Below, one piece after another: positions 21,898-31,848 of a stretch of 64,000 nucleotides of DNA. Source of the stretch: Limonium bicolor. Lineage: Eukaryota; Streptophyta; Magnoliopsida; Caryophyllales; Plumbaginaceae. The DNA is taken from the NCBI GenBank assembly GCA_023374045.1, contig CM041777.1, positions 482,895,594-482,959,593 of the forward strand, given 5' to 3'. Below the pieces are notes generated by a model. That model was not told the origin of the DNA. It saw only the letters and a program-made list of their open reading frames with translations, and made no database searches. Every line of letters starts with the position of its first letter. Positions within the stretch are counted from its first letter, which is position 1. The translations under genes were made by a program, and so were the position numbers.

Positions 21898-22134
21898 CAT
21901 ACAAATTTATGATAGTGGTAAGTATACAGATGTTTACAAATTAAGTATACATATGTAATAATGTGAAGTATGCAAATGTAATAGTGCGAAGTGTACAAAT
22001 GTTTACAAATTAAGTATACGGGTGTGATAGTGTTACTATACGAATGTTTACAAAGTAAGTATACCAATGTGATAGTGTTAAGTATTCGAATGTGAGTGTT
22101 AAGTAAAAGAATATTTAAAAATTAAGTATGCGCG
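21898..22134 (+). repeat. Array C: 23-bp tandem repeat (AAGTATACGAATGT…)
   Basis: At least nine consecutive units of about 23 bp begin AAGTATAC or a close variant (AAGTATGCAAATG, AAGTGTACAAATG, AAGTATACCAATG). They alternate between a GTTTACAAATT end and a GTGATAGTGTT end. The array is cut by the insertion of copia C3 at 22135. Confidence 0.85.
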
Positions 22135-22411
22135 TGAAAAAGTAAAGAGCTGAAAGAAGAATACGACTTTATTGATTGATAAGCTGGAATATATGAACAT
22201 TACAACAGTGTCTATGTGTTCTATTTATATGTGACAGACAACAACAGTCACAAAATATCTAACGTTTTAGCTATGAGAAAATAGAGAAATATATGTGATG
22301 AAATAAACTAAAAAATTAAGACAGAACCTAAAATACAAACTACCAATTACAATAGAAACCTAAGTACAATCTAAAGTAACAGAAGTAACATAATATGAAG
22401 TGGGTATATCA
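22135..22411 (-). repeat. C3 3' LTR
   Basis: On the minus strand this runs from TGATATACCC to …CTTTTTCA, about 277 bp. It is preceded by the purine tract GGGGGGGTGT (22412-22421). The outer border is inferred from the TG/CA ends and from the edge of the 23-bp array; the partner LTR is outside the window. Confidence 0.65.
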
Positions 22412-22570
22412 ACACCCCCCCAAGAGGGGACTCATCTGGTTGAGTGCGGTCTTGTAACAGGTAGAGACCAATTTCCTTGAGGATCTCTTTATAGTTTCTT
22501 CCAGGAAGAGTCATTGTTAGAAAATCTGCAATCTGGTTCTATGTGGGTACATGATGAACAGCTATCAAAC
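22412..22570 (-). pseudogene. C3 RNase H C-terminal end
   Basis: Minus-strand translation gives the end of copia RNase H (IAVHHVPT, then QIADFLTM, ending shortly before the purine tract), with stops. It is continuous with 32985-33121 across the C2 insertion. Confidence 0.65.
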
Positions 22571-22575
22571 CTACC

Positions 22576-23705
22576 TGAAACTGGCTGGCGCTCCTGATGC
22601 GTCCCCAACCGGTCGTGAACGTATCGTTGACTCAAATAAACTTTGATAGTTTAGGGAAAGACACGAGATAAACTTAAACTGGAAACTCCATTTCGATTGA
22701 GAATTTACACACACAAATTCACTCAATCTCCCTCGCCCCACACATGGACTCCTGGGACAGTTTTGACTTTACCTCTAAAGTCCTTAACCCTCACCTGACT
22801 ATCGGCCTATGGTTCACCGACCGTTCCCCGACCTGTCAGTCTATCAAATACCCAATGTATTGAGACTCTAACCCAGTCCTCACTAGCTCACCAACTCTCT
22901 AGCACTTACACACACTCTAGTCTGACTCTCACTTGCTCAGATTGTATGTCTTCTTTTCTATCTCGCAAGCTTAAATTACATAGAACATGAATGCTCTTTT
23001 ATATACACGTTAGTTAAGGGGTAACTAACGGCCTATGAATCTGTAGACTCTAGAAGTAGATTACTTCTTTTTTTCCTATTATAATAGCCGCACTCTACTG
23101 CAGATTATCTTTCAACTTGATCTGAAGCTATCAGCACACGTGTTGCCTGGTGATTGGGCAAGTTGGTGGCGCGTCTCCCAAGTGGTCGGTCACCACTAGC
23201 ACACTTCAACTTGTTTGACCTTGTCTGGTTAATTAATGCTCATAAATGCTCTCTTATGAATTTATTATAGCTATGTAATGATGTTCATTAATAGGCTTTG
23301 CTTACCTTGTTATCTCGCACATTAAAAACCTACTCCTTTTGTCGTGAGCTAGTTGCTTGTGTGAGTGTGACACATTTGAGTGAGTTTGTCGATGTTGCTA
23401 ACACATTTCCATCCTTGTTTGATGTCTGATGTATGAGATATGTGATAGTGTGGTTCTTGACTACTTGTGTGTTACTAGAAGTTCTCCGGAGCTCTCACAT
23501 ACAGGTGCCCGATTGGTTGGGCACATGTCGTAGGCTGAGTGCGATTGCAGCCTTGCGTGCTAAGCCACTCATGACTTAAGTGCGCTTGTAACCTTGTGTG
23601 CTAAGCCACTTATTCACCTGTTTATCTGAATGATAAGCTTGGCAAACATGTTAGATAAACACCACAGGTTTGCTATCATCAAAACTAAAGGTCCTTGACT
23701 TAACA
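22576..23705 (-). repeat. C2 3' LTR
   Basis: This 1130-bp repeat is nearly identical to 31849-32979. It carries a minus-strand TATATAAAA box at 22997-23005. Confidence 0.95.
22997..23005 (-). promoter_or_regulatory. TATA box in C2 3' LTR
   Basis: Minus-strand TATATAAAA is present at the equivalent place in the other LTR too. Position and sequence fit the LTR core promoter. Confidence 0.55.
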
Positions 23706-23719
23706 GTTTCCCCCTTTTT
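23706..23719 (-). other. C2 polypurine tract
   Basis: Minus-strand AAAAAGGGGGAAAC touches the 3' LTR start TGTTAAGTC. A second purine-rich run of the same type (GGGGGAAAGAAAAG) lies about 250 bp upstream, near 23955. Confidence 0.75.
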
Positions 23720-24063
23720 GATGATGGCAACCGATAAAATAATATGCACTATGACAACTCAAAGATTCAAAAATTTGAGAGGTATTCCCCCTAAGAGGAA
23801 TTCCCTCTGGGTTTGTTAAGGGTTATAATGTAAGGAAATTTGCAACAAGTGACAACTTTTATGTTATACTACAATCATAGTAGAAAATTTTCATTAAGAT
23901 GATACATAATACAAGGAAGATAGACATAGTGTCACAAGTACGTATTCTTTCTTTTCTTTCCCCCTTTGCCATACAGCAAAATAGGGAGCAATTACACGAC
24001 TTAAGATACTGTAAAGGCCATAACATTCCATAGAGTACAAACTACAAACATGATCAAGATAAT

Positions 24064-24183
24064 CTAGATAGACGGACGGGTTTGGGCGATGTATTTCTTT
24101 AGGTGTTTAGTGAACATAAACTTGCGAATGGTGGAATGAATTGTTTGCTCATTTGAGCTGGATGAGCTTGTAGTTTGAGCCAT
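24064..24183 (-). CDS. Small 39-codon ORF behind its own TATA box in C2
   Basis: The frame starts at the ATG at 24181-24183, in the context ACGAAATGGCTC, and encodes 39 residues: a serine-rich start (TTSSSSSNEQ) and a basic end (KHLKKYIAQTR). I do not recognise it. The reason to list it is the TATAAATA at 24233-24240, about 50 bases upstream, and a leader that looks like a plant 5' untranslated region. The DNA just upstream of this TATA shares GATCAGTCGT with the DNA upstream of the extra ORF promoter at 26678. It could be a real short gene or a relic of a duplicated promoter. Confidence 0.3.
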   Translation of the reverse strand: MAQTTSSSSSNEQTIHSTIRKFMFTKHLKKYIAQTRPSI

Positions 24184-24232
24184 TTCGTGAGAAGTGAAAC
24201 AATGATTGTGTGTGGCAAATGAAGTGCACAAG

Positions 24233-24240
24233 TATTTATA
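24233..24240 (-). promoter_or_regulatory. TATA box upstream of the small C2 ORF
   Basis: Minus-strand TATAAATA sits 50 bases before an ATG. The word GATCAGTCGT lies about 25-30 bases further upstream, as it does at the other internal TATA box of this element. Confidence 0.4.
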
Positions 24241-24612
24241 GACACTTGAGGATATGCTCAACGACTGATCGGTGAGTGATAATAAATGAGGTGCTACGTC
24301 TTGTGGGCTATGTTTGTAGGCTTTTTAGGTGTCAAGTTTGGAGATTGGATTAGTGGAATGGATGGGACTAAATATCTTTGATCATTTTGCAATTTTTAAT
24401 CAAGGAAGAGGCAGCCAATACAATAAATTATTTCGTAACCAATATAATCATTCAAGATAGACAAAAGAACAGGTGCATTTTCATTGATATCGAAAGATTT
24501 ACTTAGAAACATATACTCAAATGTCGAGACAAAATATTAATGGAAAAATAAAATCTAATCCTAGAACTAGCTCACACGGTTATCACTCAAGTCTCTAAGA
24601 GATGAAGAACGC

Positions 24613-26507
24613 TCATGCTATGTGGGAATCTATAAAATCTATTGCTCCTTGAACCATGTGATGAACACTTGGTTCAGTGGAGACAGCCTGCACAGCGGTA
24701 AGAGTGACTCTTACACGCTGAAGAATGTCCCGAGCTAAAGTATCCAGACTGGTCCCCGACCTGTCGTGGACCGGTGAGAGAATTCTCTTCCTTTTGAGTC
24801 CCGAAGCTTGTGCAGTTGGTCGAGGTTCTGACCGTGCTTCCTCGATCTTCGTGGGCTTCTGGAGGACTATGAGCTTATCTCTCTTAGTCTTTATCCCCAT
24901 TTTGGAAAGCATCTCAGAGCATATGCAGTCCTGAGTGGTGCGCGCACTCGTGGAACCTGTCGGTGTCCACTTTACTCTCCAGTAGTGTAGTGGTGACTAT
25001 TCCTCCATGCACCAGACCTTGGTTCACTTGACGACTCTCATGCAGAGTGAGGAGAATAATGGCTGGAAGGTCAATTTTCTCCTTGGTCTTAAGGGCATAC
25101 AACTGTCTGACGTCCCTTGCATTCACAATGTGAGTGCGCTGATTCCTTGGAGTGACGTTGTGGGTGAGTAGATTAAGGAGGACTCTGTCTGGGATGGACA
25201 TGTCCACAACATTGAAGTTTTTCATCGTTGCTCCTTTGTTGAGCAGGTTGACCATTTTCCCTCCTTGGTGGCCTAGGTCATTCCATGTTGTTTCCTTGGA
25301 AATGACCAGCCCTTCTGGCTCTATGTTGAAAGTCTTGCAAATCCAAGACTTGGAGATGGTGATTTGAGCATCTTGGACCGTTGAGATGAGATAGTCATCA
25401 TCGTCGTCGCTTAGGAGTAGTCCTAGATGTCGCATATGTTCTTTGAGCAGCTCGGTGTAGACGAGGAGAGAATTCTGGAAGAAGTCTACCCATCCTTGGA
25501 ACTTCAACAACTCGATGATCTCTCCAAGACCCATCTTTTCCATCCATTCTATGTCCAGCGTCTTTGGTAAGACGGGACAAGATCAGTCATTGTTGAGCTT
25601 TTTCAAACGCTTCAAGGACTGGGATGACTGGGACTTGACGACAACTCTCTTTGCTTGGGAAGGCTCCTCTATCTCTAGAGTGTGTGGTGATGTTGCCAAT
25701 GGTCCCTTGCCTTTGGCTTTCCTTAGATTCTCACGCTCCTCGAGCGTGAGTATGACTGGTGACATCGACTCTGTATCACTAACCTTTCTTTGAGGTGATC
25801 AGGGAGGTGTCGGGGACCAGTGGATGACAGGTTCCCATACTGAGCGATGAGCTCAGCTTCTTTCTCTGAGTCTGGTGTAGTCACACCTTCCTCCTGGTCT
25901 TGCTCTTCTGTTGAATCATCCTTTTGTGACTTGTCGTCACTTTGAACTTCTTTGATCTCTGGTTGGTGGACAATCGCCTCGACAACAGATGATGGGGATG
26001 CTTCCTCTTCATCGGTGAAGTGTAATTGATGAGTTGCTCTTTCCGGTGTCGAGTGAGAATTTTGTGGAGCTTCTTGTTGAATTTTGGCTTTCTTAGAGGC
26101 ACGAGTTGCACGAGTTTGCGACTCATTGCAGCAGTGGAGAGGTCTTGGTTTTTAGGAGCTTTGGGTTTCTTGGCTTTGGATTGCTTTGTGGTGTTTTTGG
26201 AGTTTTTCGGTGAAGGAGCAGGCGAAGTCATTTTTGGTTTTTCTATGGGAGCAGGGATAGGAAGAATAGTAGGTTTGAAGGTACCAGGTTCAATGAGATG
26301 GTAAGTTTTAGGAATATGGGTCCTTATGTACTCTACCTCACTGGTTAGTAGTTCGCCTTCTGGCACCACTTTTACCGTAAGTTGATTTTCTTCTTCCTTT
26401 GTCGGGTGAGTTTGACATTCTGTCAACTGTATGTCGGCCAGTTGTTGTGGGGAAGCTTCCTTGACGACTTCCTTAGCATTTGATCGACGGGCATTCTTGG
26501 GTGCCAT
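24613..26507 (-). pseudogene. Extra ORF of the SIRE-like element (so-called env-like region)
   Basis: The region opens with an ATG at 26507 (MAPKNARRSN). It continues as 208 codons to 25881, then in a shifted frame from 25765 to 24914 with one stop, and in a third frame at 24912-24613. The whole was once about 600 residues. The first part is rich in lysine, proline and serine with basic clusters (KQSKAKKPKAPK). The middle part, with FQNSLLVYTELLKEHMRHLG and TISKSWICKTFNIEPEGL, resembles a domain common in plant retroelement ORFs annotated as putative plant transposon protein. I see no signal peptide or membrane segment, so the name env-like is positional only. It lies downstream of pol behind its own TATA box. 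Confidence 0.6.
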
Positions 26508-26677
26508 TTGGTTTAGAACTTTTTGATCGGGTGTTCTTTAGCGGCTGTGAGGCAAGCGTTCTTTTGCACTGAGCTTAAGAAATTGTTTGTAAGAGAGAAG
26601 AGAAATTTCTCTAAATGCTTAGAGAGATTAGAGAGAGTGAGGACAATAGTGTGACAAGAGCAAAACTCCCGTCGCCC

Positions 26678-26688
26678 TTTTATAAATA
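26678..26688 (-). promoter_or_regulatory. Internal TATA box upstream of the extra C2 ORF
   Basis: Minus-strand TATTTATAAAAG is followed by about 170 bases of CT-rich leader (CTCACTCTCTCTAATCTC) and then the ATG of the extra ORF. This looks like a complete plant promoter and 5' untranslated region, suggesting a separate mRNA rather than splicing from the genomic transcript. Confidence 0.5.
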
Positions 26689-26729
26689 TCGAGTAATGGT
26701 TGACGACTGATCCTCGTCCGCTCGCTGAC

Positions 26730-27000
26730 ATGTCTCAACGATACTATTCATAATGGACAGCGGTCGTGATGGTTGTCAGTGATCCGTTGAGAGATTTTCC
26801 TGTTTCTATCCGTTGCACACTCTCTACATTAACCTTACTTTTGTGGAAAAGATGACATATCTGTTTCAAGTAGTCGTTTGACATGTTTTGTTCATGCATA
26901 ACCGTTCGTTGACTACTGAATGACTAGTTTTAGGGTGTTGCTCACGTGTCGGTGACCGATCATGGGAATTGAAAGATAGTTTAATTGTGATCAATGAATA
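26730..27000 (-). other. C2 spacer between RNase H and the extra ORF
   Basis: No coding sequence is visible. Several imperfect GACCGGTCG-type words are present (near 26760-26790 and 26945-26965). They are the same kind of word found in the LTRs and at points in the coding region of this element. Confidence 0.4.
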
Positions 27001-27009
27001 TCATACCAA

Positions 27010-27646
27010 GATCATAAATAATCTTGTTGAATCTTTCTCTACTTAATGGCTTAGTAAAAATGTCAGCTAGTTGGTCTTCAGTAGAAACATACTTTAAACC
27101 AACTAATTCCTTTTCGTAACAATCTCTAAGAAATTGATGTCAAATGTCAATATGCTTGGTAAGAGAATGATGTACTGGATTTTTGGAAATAGAAATGGCA
27201 CTTGTATTATCACAAATGATAGGTAACGTACCTGTTTTGACACCGTAGTCACCTATTTGTTGTTTGAGCCATAAGAGTTGGGCACAACAGCTTGCTGCAG
27301 CTATGTATTCTGATTATTCGGTAGAGATGGCTACACTTTGTCGTTTCCTTGATCCCCATGCAATCAAACATCCAACAAAGAATGCTGTCCCTGACGTTCT
27401 TTTTCTATCAGTGATAGATCCTCCATAATCTGCATATGAAAATCCTACAATGTTATAATTAGTGAATCTGGGATAAAATAAACCAAGATTCATGGACCCT
27501 TTGAGATAACGTAGGATTCTTTTCACAGTTGTGAGATGACTCTCTCTAGGATCTACTTGAAACCTGGCACATAAGAAAACGCTATACATAATGTCAGGTC
27601 TTCTAGCAGTTAAATATAGTAGAGAACCGATCATCTCCCTGTACAA
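27010..27646 (-). pseudogene. C2 RNase H domain
   Basis: The frame 27314-27646 contains YREMIGSLLYLTARRPDIMY, then VKRILRYLKGS and GFSYADYGGSITDRKRTSG, which hold the catalytic strand of copia RNase H. An in-frame stop near 27314 interrupts VAISTE, and the rest (a SEYIAAASCCAQ-like block and a HIDI-type end) can be read down to about 27010. Confidence 0.85.
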
Positions 27647-28458
27647 CCGCTGGTCGACCGTCGGTCACCAGTCGTGATGCCCATCTTAGTGCCAACTGCC
27701 ATTGGCGTGTCAAAAGGTTTCCATCCTTCCATTCCAAATCTCTTCAGTAAATCTTTTACGTACTTTTGCTGGGATATGATGAACCCTTCAATGTCCTGCT
27801 TGACTTGAAGTCCTAAGAAAAACTTTAGTTCTCCTAGATCACTCATCTCAAATTCATTCTTCATCAATGCTTCAAACCTTTTGCAATACTATTCATCGGA
27901 AGCTCCAAAAATTATATCATCGACATATACTTGCACAATTAAGAAATATCTTTTGTTGTTGTAAACAAATAGAGTTTTGTCTACTTTACCTCATTTGTAG
28001 TGGTTTTCAAATAAATAGGAGGACAGGCGGTCATACCATGACCTTGGGGCTTGTTTCAGCCCATAAAGAGCTTTGTCAAGCCTAAGTACCATGTCAGATC
28101 CTTCTTGTGTCTTAAAAGTTGGAGGTTGTTCAACATACACTTCCTCTTTGACGTACCCATTGAGAAAGGCACTCTTGATGTCAAGTTGGAAGAGTTTGAT
28201 TCCTTTGTGTGCAGCAAATGCAATTAGTAATCTGACAGACTCCATCCTTGCTACTGGAGTGGAGGTTTCTTGGAAGTCTATCCCTTCTTGTTGACGATAT
28301 CCTTGAGCTACCAGACGAGCCTTATTCCTGACCACTTCTCCCGTCTCATTCAGTTTGTTTCTGAAGACCCATTTTGTGCCAAGTACTCCTTGATGAGTAG
28401 GTCGAGGCACAAGATGCCAGAATCTACATCTTTCAAATTGATTTAACTCTTCTTGCAT
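27631..28458 (-). pseudogene. C2 reverse transcriptase domain
   Basis: The part 27991-28458 contains GTKWVFRNKLNETGEVVRNK, ARLVAQGYRQQEGIDFQETS, FQLDIKSAFLNG (first catalytic Asp) and ALYGLKQAPRSWYD. A stop near 27990 is followed by YVDD at 27916-27927 in a segment that ends in another stop. The frame 27631-27867 then gives SDLGELKFFLGLQVKQ and KYVKDLLKRFGME. The order and spacing match a full copia polymerase, and the breaks are point mutations. Confidence 0.9.
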
Positions 28459-28580
28459 TGCCTTGATCCAATCTGAGTCTTGAAGAGCTTTCTTAATGTT
28501 CTTGGGTTCGATGGAAGAGACTGTCGTTGAGAAGGCTAAGAGATCATGAGTTTGCGCTCTGGTTTGAATTCCCTTGGAGA

Positions 28581-29384
28581 TTAATGAATGGTTGATGGTG
28601 ATAGAGGATCTTTGACATCATTGTTTCCTTCGATGACCTGTTGTTGACCTGTCGCTGACCTATCCGGCAAGTTTTCTTCAGTCGGTGATTCATCTTTGGG
28701 ACGATCTGTGTGATCCTGATCCGCTAGATCGAATCCAAATCCTTCATCTTCTTCAGATTTCTTGACTTTGTGAGCATCAGCCTCATCAAAGACCACATGC
28801 ACACTTTCTTCCACCTTCAGTGTCCTTTTGTTGTAAACTTTGTATGCCCGGCTCCTTTTAGAGTACCCAAGGAAGATAGCCACATCACTTCTGGAATCAA
28901 ATTTTCCTAGAGGGTTCTTTTCATTGTTGTGGACATAGCATTTACAGCCAAAGACCCTGAGGTGACTTATGTTTGGTTTTTTCCCTTGATTAGCTCATAG
29001 GGAGTTTTATTGAGGATAGGTCGTATGAGCGTTCTATTTGTGATGTAGCATACAGTTCCACTGCTTTTGCCCAGAAGACCTGAGGAAGACTGCTCCCCAA
29101 TAGCATGGCCCTGGCTATCTCTTGTAGTGTTCTGTTCTTACGCTCAACTACCCCATTCTTTTGGGGTGTTCTTGGTTCTAAATATGTGTAATTGATTCCA
29201 TGTTGTTTACACATATCCATGAATTGTTGATTCTCAAACTCTGACCCATGATCAGACCGAAGAGCCTTGATCTTGTGGTTAAGTTGTACTTGGATTTTTC
29301 TTGCAAAGACTTAAAATTTCTCAAAGACTTCGTCTTTGGAAGCAATAAAGAGTGTCCAAACAAATCGTGAGTAATCATAAACAA
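28581..29384 (-). pseudogene. C2 integrase, C-terminal half
   Basis: Frame 29178-29384 is a shifted reading containing the second catalytic region. Frame 28990-29220 has TPQKNGVVERKNRTLQEIAR with the catalytic Glu. Frame 28581-28883 (MAIFLGYSKRSRAYKVYNKR, then VHVVFDE) is the C-terminal integrase region followed by an acidic linker. All three were once one frame. Confidence 0.85.
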
Positions 29385-30050
29385 TCACAAACACATACCA
29401 ATTCCCTCCAAAACTTTTGATTTTCATAGGTCCACATAAGTTCATGTGATGTAATTCAAGTGGCTTGGATGTACTAACTAAGTTCTTTGATTTGAAAGAA
29501 GTCTTAGTTTGTTTGCTTCTAACATGTGTATCACAAAGATTGGTTTCAGATTTCTTAATCTCAGGGAGACCTCTTACCAACTGTTTCTTGACAAGTTTTC
29601 TTAACAAGGAAGTGCTAACATGCCCTAATCTTTTGTGCCATAGTGTAGAGTCATCTATTGAAGCAGTCAAGCATGGAAGATTTGGACTGTCAATATCCTC
29701 CAGACTAGTTACATACACATTTTTCCATCTTTTTCCCTTTAACAACTCCTTACCATTTTTCTGATTTACTATGCTACAATGTGTAGAATAGAAATGAACT
29801 AAGTTGCCTTTATCACAGATTTGAGATACACTAAGCAAATTGAATTTTAAACCGCTAACTAAATTGACATTATCTATGACATAATCTGAAGTAAAACCAA
29901 CCTTACCTACACCGGTGATTTTTCCTTTCTTATTGTCGTCAAAGGAAAGTGTTCCTTGGCTTCCTGATTCGAGTGAGAAGAACTTCATTTTGTCTCCAGT
30001 CATGTGTTAAGAGCACCCGCTGTCAATGTACCCGCAGGGGTCCATTCCCA
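29311..30050 (-). pseudogene. C2 protease active site, pre-integrase and integrase N-terminal core
   Basis: Just upstream of 30003 the minus strand reads IDSGC, the protease active site, followed by an in-frame TAA and HMTGDK. The frame 29311-30003 then has LVSGLKFNLLSVSQICDKG and the zinc-binding block WHKRLGHVSTSLL. The integrase motif next to it reads HHMNLCGP, with Asn where the family has the first catalytic Asp, followed by YDYSRFVWT. Confidence 0.85.
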
Positions 30051-30273
30051 CTCGATCCTGCACTTAACATGTTAGTGGTGTGGGGTTAGGGTCCATAGAA
30101 GGTTTGGAGCTAGTTCCACAAACGATCATTGTTCTAGGATCACTTTTGACTACCCATTTTAGTCATATTCTTTTGAGTTGCCAATGCCTCATGAACCGTG
30201 TTCTATAACATTGGGCTTCATGATGGCCAGGTTGTCTACATAGATGGCAAATACCTCTACGACTGGTCTCTGA

Positions 30274-30960
30274 CTAGTACCCGACCTGTCGTTTGGTTCT
30301 CCTGATGGGTGTCTTAGGAACAACTTCTAGCTTAGCATGTTTTTCTTTAATTGTAGCTAGTTCCTTTTCTTTAGCGTTAAGCGCAACAGTCAATTCATCA
30401 ATTTCAGGTTGTTTTCCAAGTTTCAACTTTTCATGAATGGAGAGAATTTCACTATAGTCGATTTGCAATTTCATGAGTTCCCTCATGAGGTTATCTACCT
30501 TGTCTCAGTCTGAATTTTTCTTTAATTCTTCATTTTCCTCCAAGAGTTCATTGTTTTCATTTTCAAATGCCTCTAGTTGATCAACTAGTATGAGAGAGAA
30601 CTTTCTAAGTCCTAGAAGTCCAGCTTTTAGAATTCTCTGTTTGAGTTTTGAATAGTTTACCTTGTTTTGACCTTCTTCCTCTGATTCTGATGTTTCATTG
30701 TCTTGCGCCAATTAGGAAAACTTCCTTAAGGCATAGATGTGCCTTCTCATCCTTTGAGATATCACTATCTGAGGTTTGGTTGTCGTCTCTTAGCTCAGAG
30801 TCTCCCCATGCAGCAACGAAGGCTTCTTTCCTTGGACCTTTGTTGAATGATCGTTGGACAGGCTTCTTGACCCTGTCGTTGTCCTCTCAGGGTCGTTGAG
30901 GACAGTCTTTGATGTGGTGTCCACGTCTTGAACACCCAAAACACTTGTCATTGTTTTTCT
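30274..30960 (-). pseudogene. C2 Gag C-terminal coiled coil and zinc knuckle
   Basis: A CCHC knuckle (CFGCSRRGHHIKDC) is readable near 30900-30945. Downstream, frames 30505-30711 and 30274-30486 are coiled-coil-like, with LEAFENENNELLEENEELKK and EIDELTVALNAKEKELATIK. This long coiled tail after the knuckle is typical of SIRE-lineage Gag. Stops near 30490 and 30720 interrupt the frame. Confidence 0.75.
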
Positions 30961-31147
30961 TCTGATCATCCGACTCCTTGGGCTCCTTGCCCTTCCTCAT
31001 TTTATTTCTTATGAACTTTCGAAAGTACCTCTTAGCATAGAGGACCATTTCATCATTGTCGTCTCCTGACTCGGATCTTTCAATTTCAGATACTTGAAGG
31101 GCTATGCCTTTTCCTCTATCTCTTGATGAACTTTATAAGTTTCTTTG

Positions 31148-31792
31148 TTATAGTTTTAACTCGAAAGCCATTAGAGATCCTAGCATGTCTGCCAGAGACA
31201 TCTTGGAGAGATCATGTACCTTTTGCTTGGCATTGACTTTGCTATCGAAGGAGGCAGGAAGAGATCTGAGGAACTTCCGAATTTGATCCTCATTTGAGAT
31301 GGTTCTTTCAAGTACCAACATTTCATTTATGAGCTTGGTAAACCTTGTGTGCATTTCAGAGATGCTCTCCTTTTCTTCCTTTTTGAATAGCTCCCAATGA
31401 GTTAACAGCAGCTCAATGCGAGTCTTTTTGATCTCATCATTCCCTTTATATGTGACCTCAAGAGTTTTCCAAATCTCTTGAGCCGTTTTAGCTGAAGCAA
31501 CCTTGGAGTATTGTTCAGGTAGTAGTGTGGTGTGTAGAATTTGTACTGCTCGTGCATTGAAAATCAACTTCTTGATTTGATCATCCGTCATGTTGTCTAC
31601 TGATATGTCTTGTCCTTGAGCATCTTGGAAGGTATATTCACCACGTGATATAACCCTCCACATCCTGGGATCATCATACTTGATATGAAACTCCATTTTA
31701 TTCTTCCAGTGAGTGTAGTTGTCTCCATTAAAAAGTGGTGGTCTATTTGGTGCAGAACCTTCTTTTGACGCTAGTAGGCTTGCATGAGTCAT
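31148..31792 (-). CDS. C2 Gag N-terminal/capsid region (UBN2-type)
   Basis: The 214-codon frame begins at the Met at 31792, about 40 bases downstream of the primer site. It opens with a PPLFNGDNYTHWKNKMEFHI motif and continues with AQEIWKTLEVTYKG, WELFKKEEKESISEMHTRF and SLPASFDSKVNA, the standard plant copia Gag. The protein assembles the cytoplasmic particle. The frame stops at 31148, but coding similarity continues toward the zinc knuckle, so Gag is truncated by mutation. Confidence 0.88.
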   Translation of the reverse strand: MTHASLLASKEGSAPNRPPLFNGDNYTHWKNKMEFHIKYDDPRMWRVISRGEYTFQDAQGQDISVDNMTDDQIKKLIFNARAVQILHTTLLPEQYSKVASAKTAQEIWKTLEVTYKGNDEIKKTRIELLLTHWELFKKEEKESISEMHTRFTKLINEMLVLERTISNEDQIRKFLRSLPASFDSKVNAKQKVHDLSKMSLADMLGSLMAFELKL

Positions 31793-31832
31793 TTTGATCC
31801 TCTCCCAAAGCAGTTAGCTTTCTAGAAAAGAC

Positions 31833-31846
31833 CTGCTCTGTTACCA
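31833..31846 (-). other. C2 primer binding site
   Basis: Minus-strand TGGTAACAGAGCAG lies two bases downstream of the 5' LTR and resembles the initiator Met-tRNA primer site. Confidence 0.8.
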
Positions 31847-31848
31847 AA

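Noticed and set aside
24613..26507. Calling the extra C2 ORF a true envelope protein
   Set aside because: No signal peptide, membrane helix or glycoprotein-like cysteine pattern is visible; only its position suggests the name.
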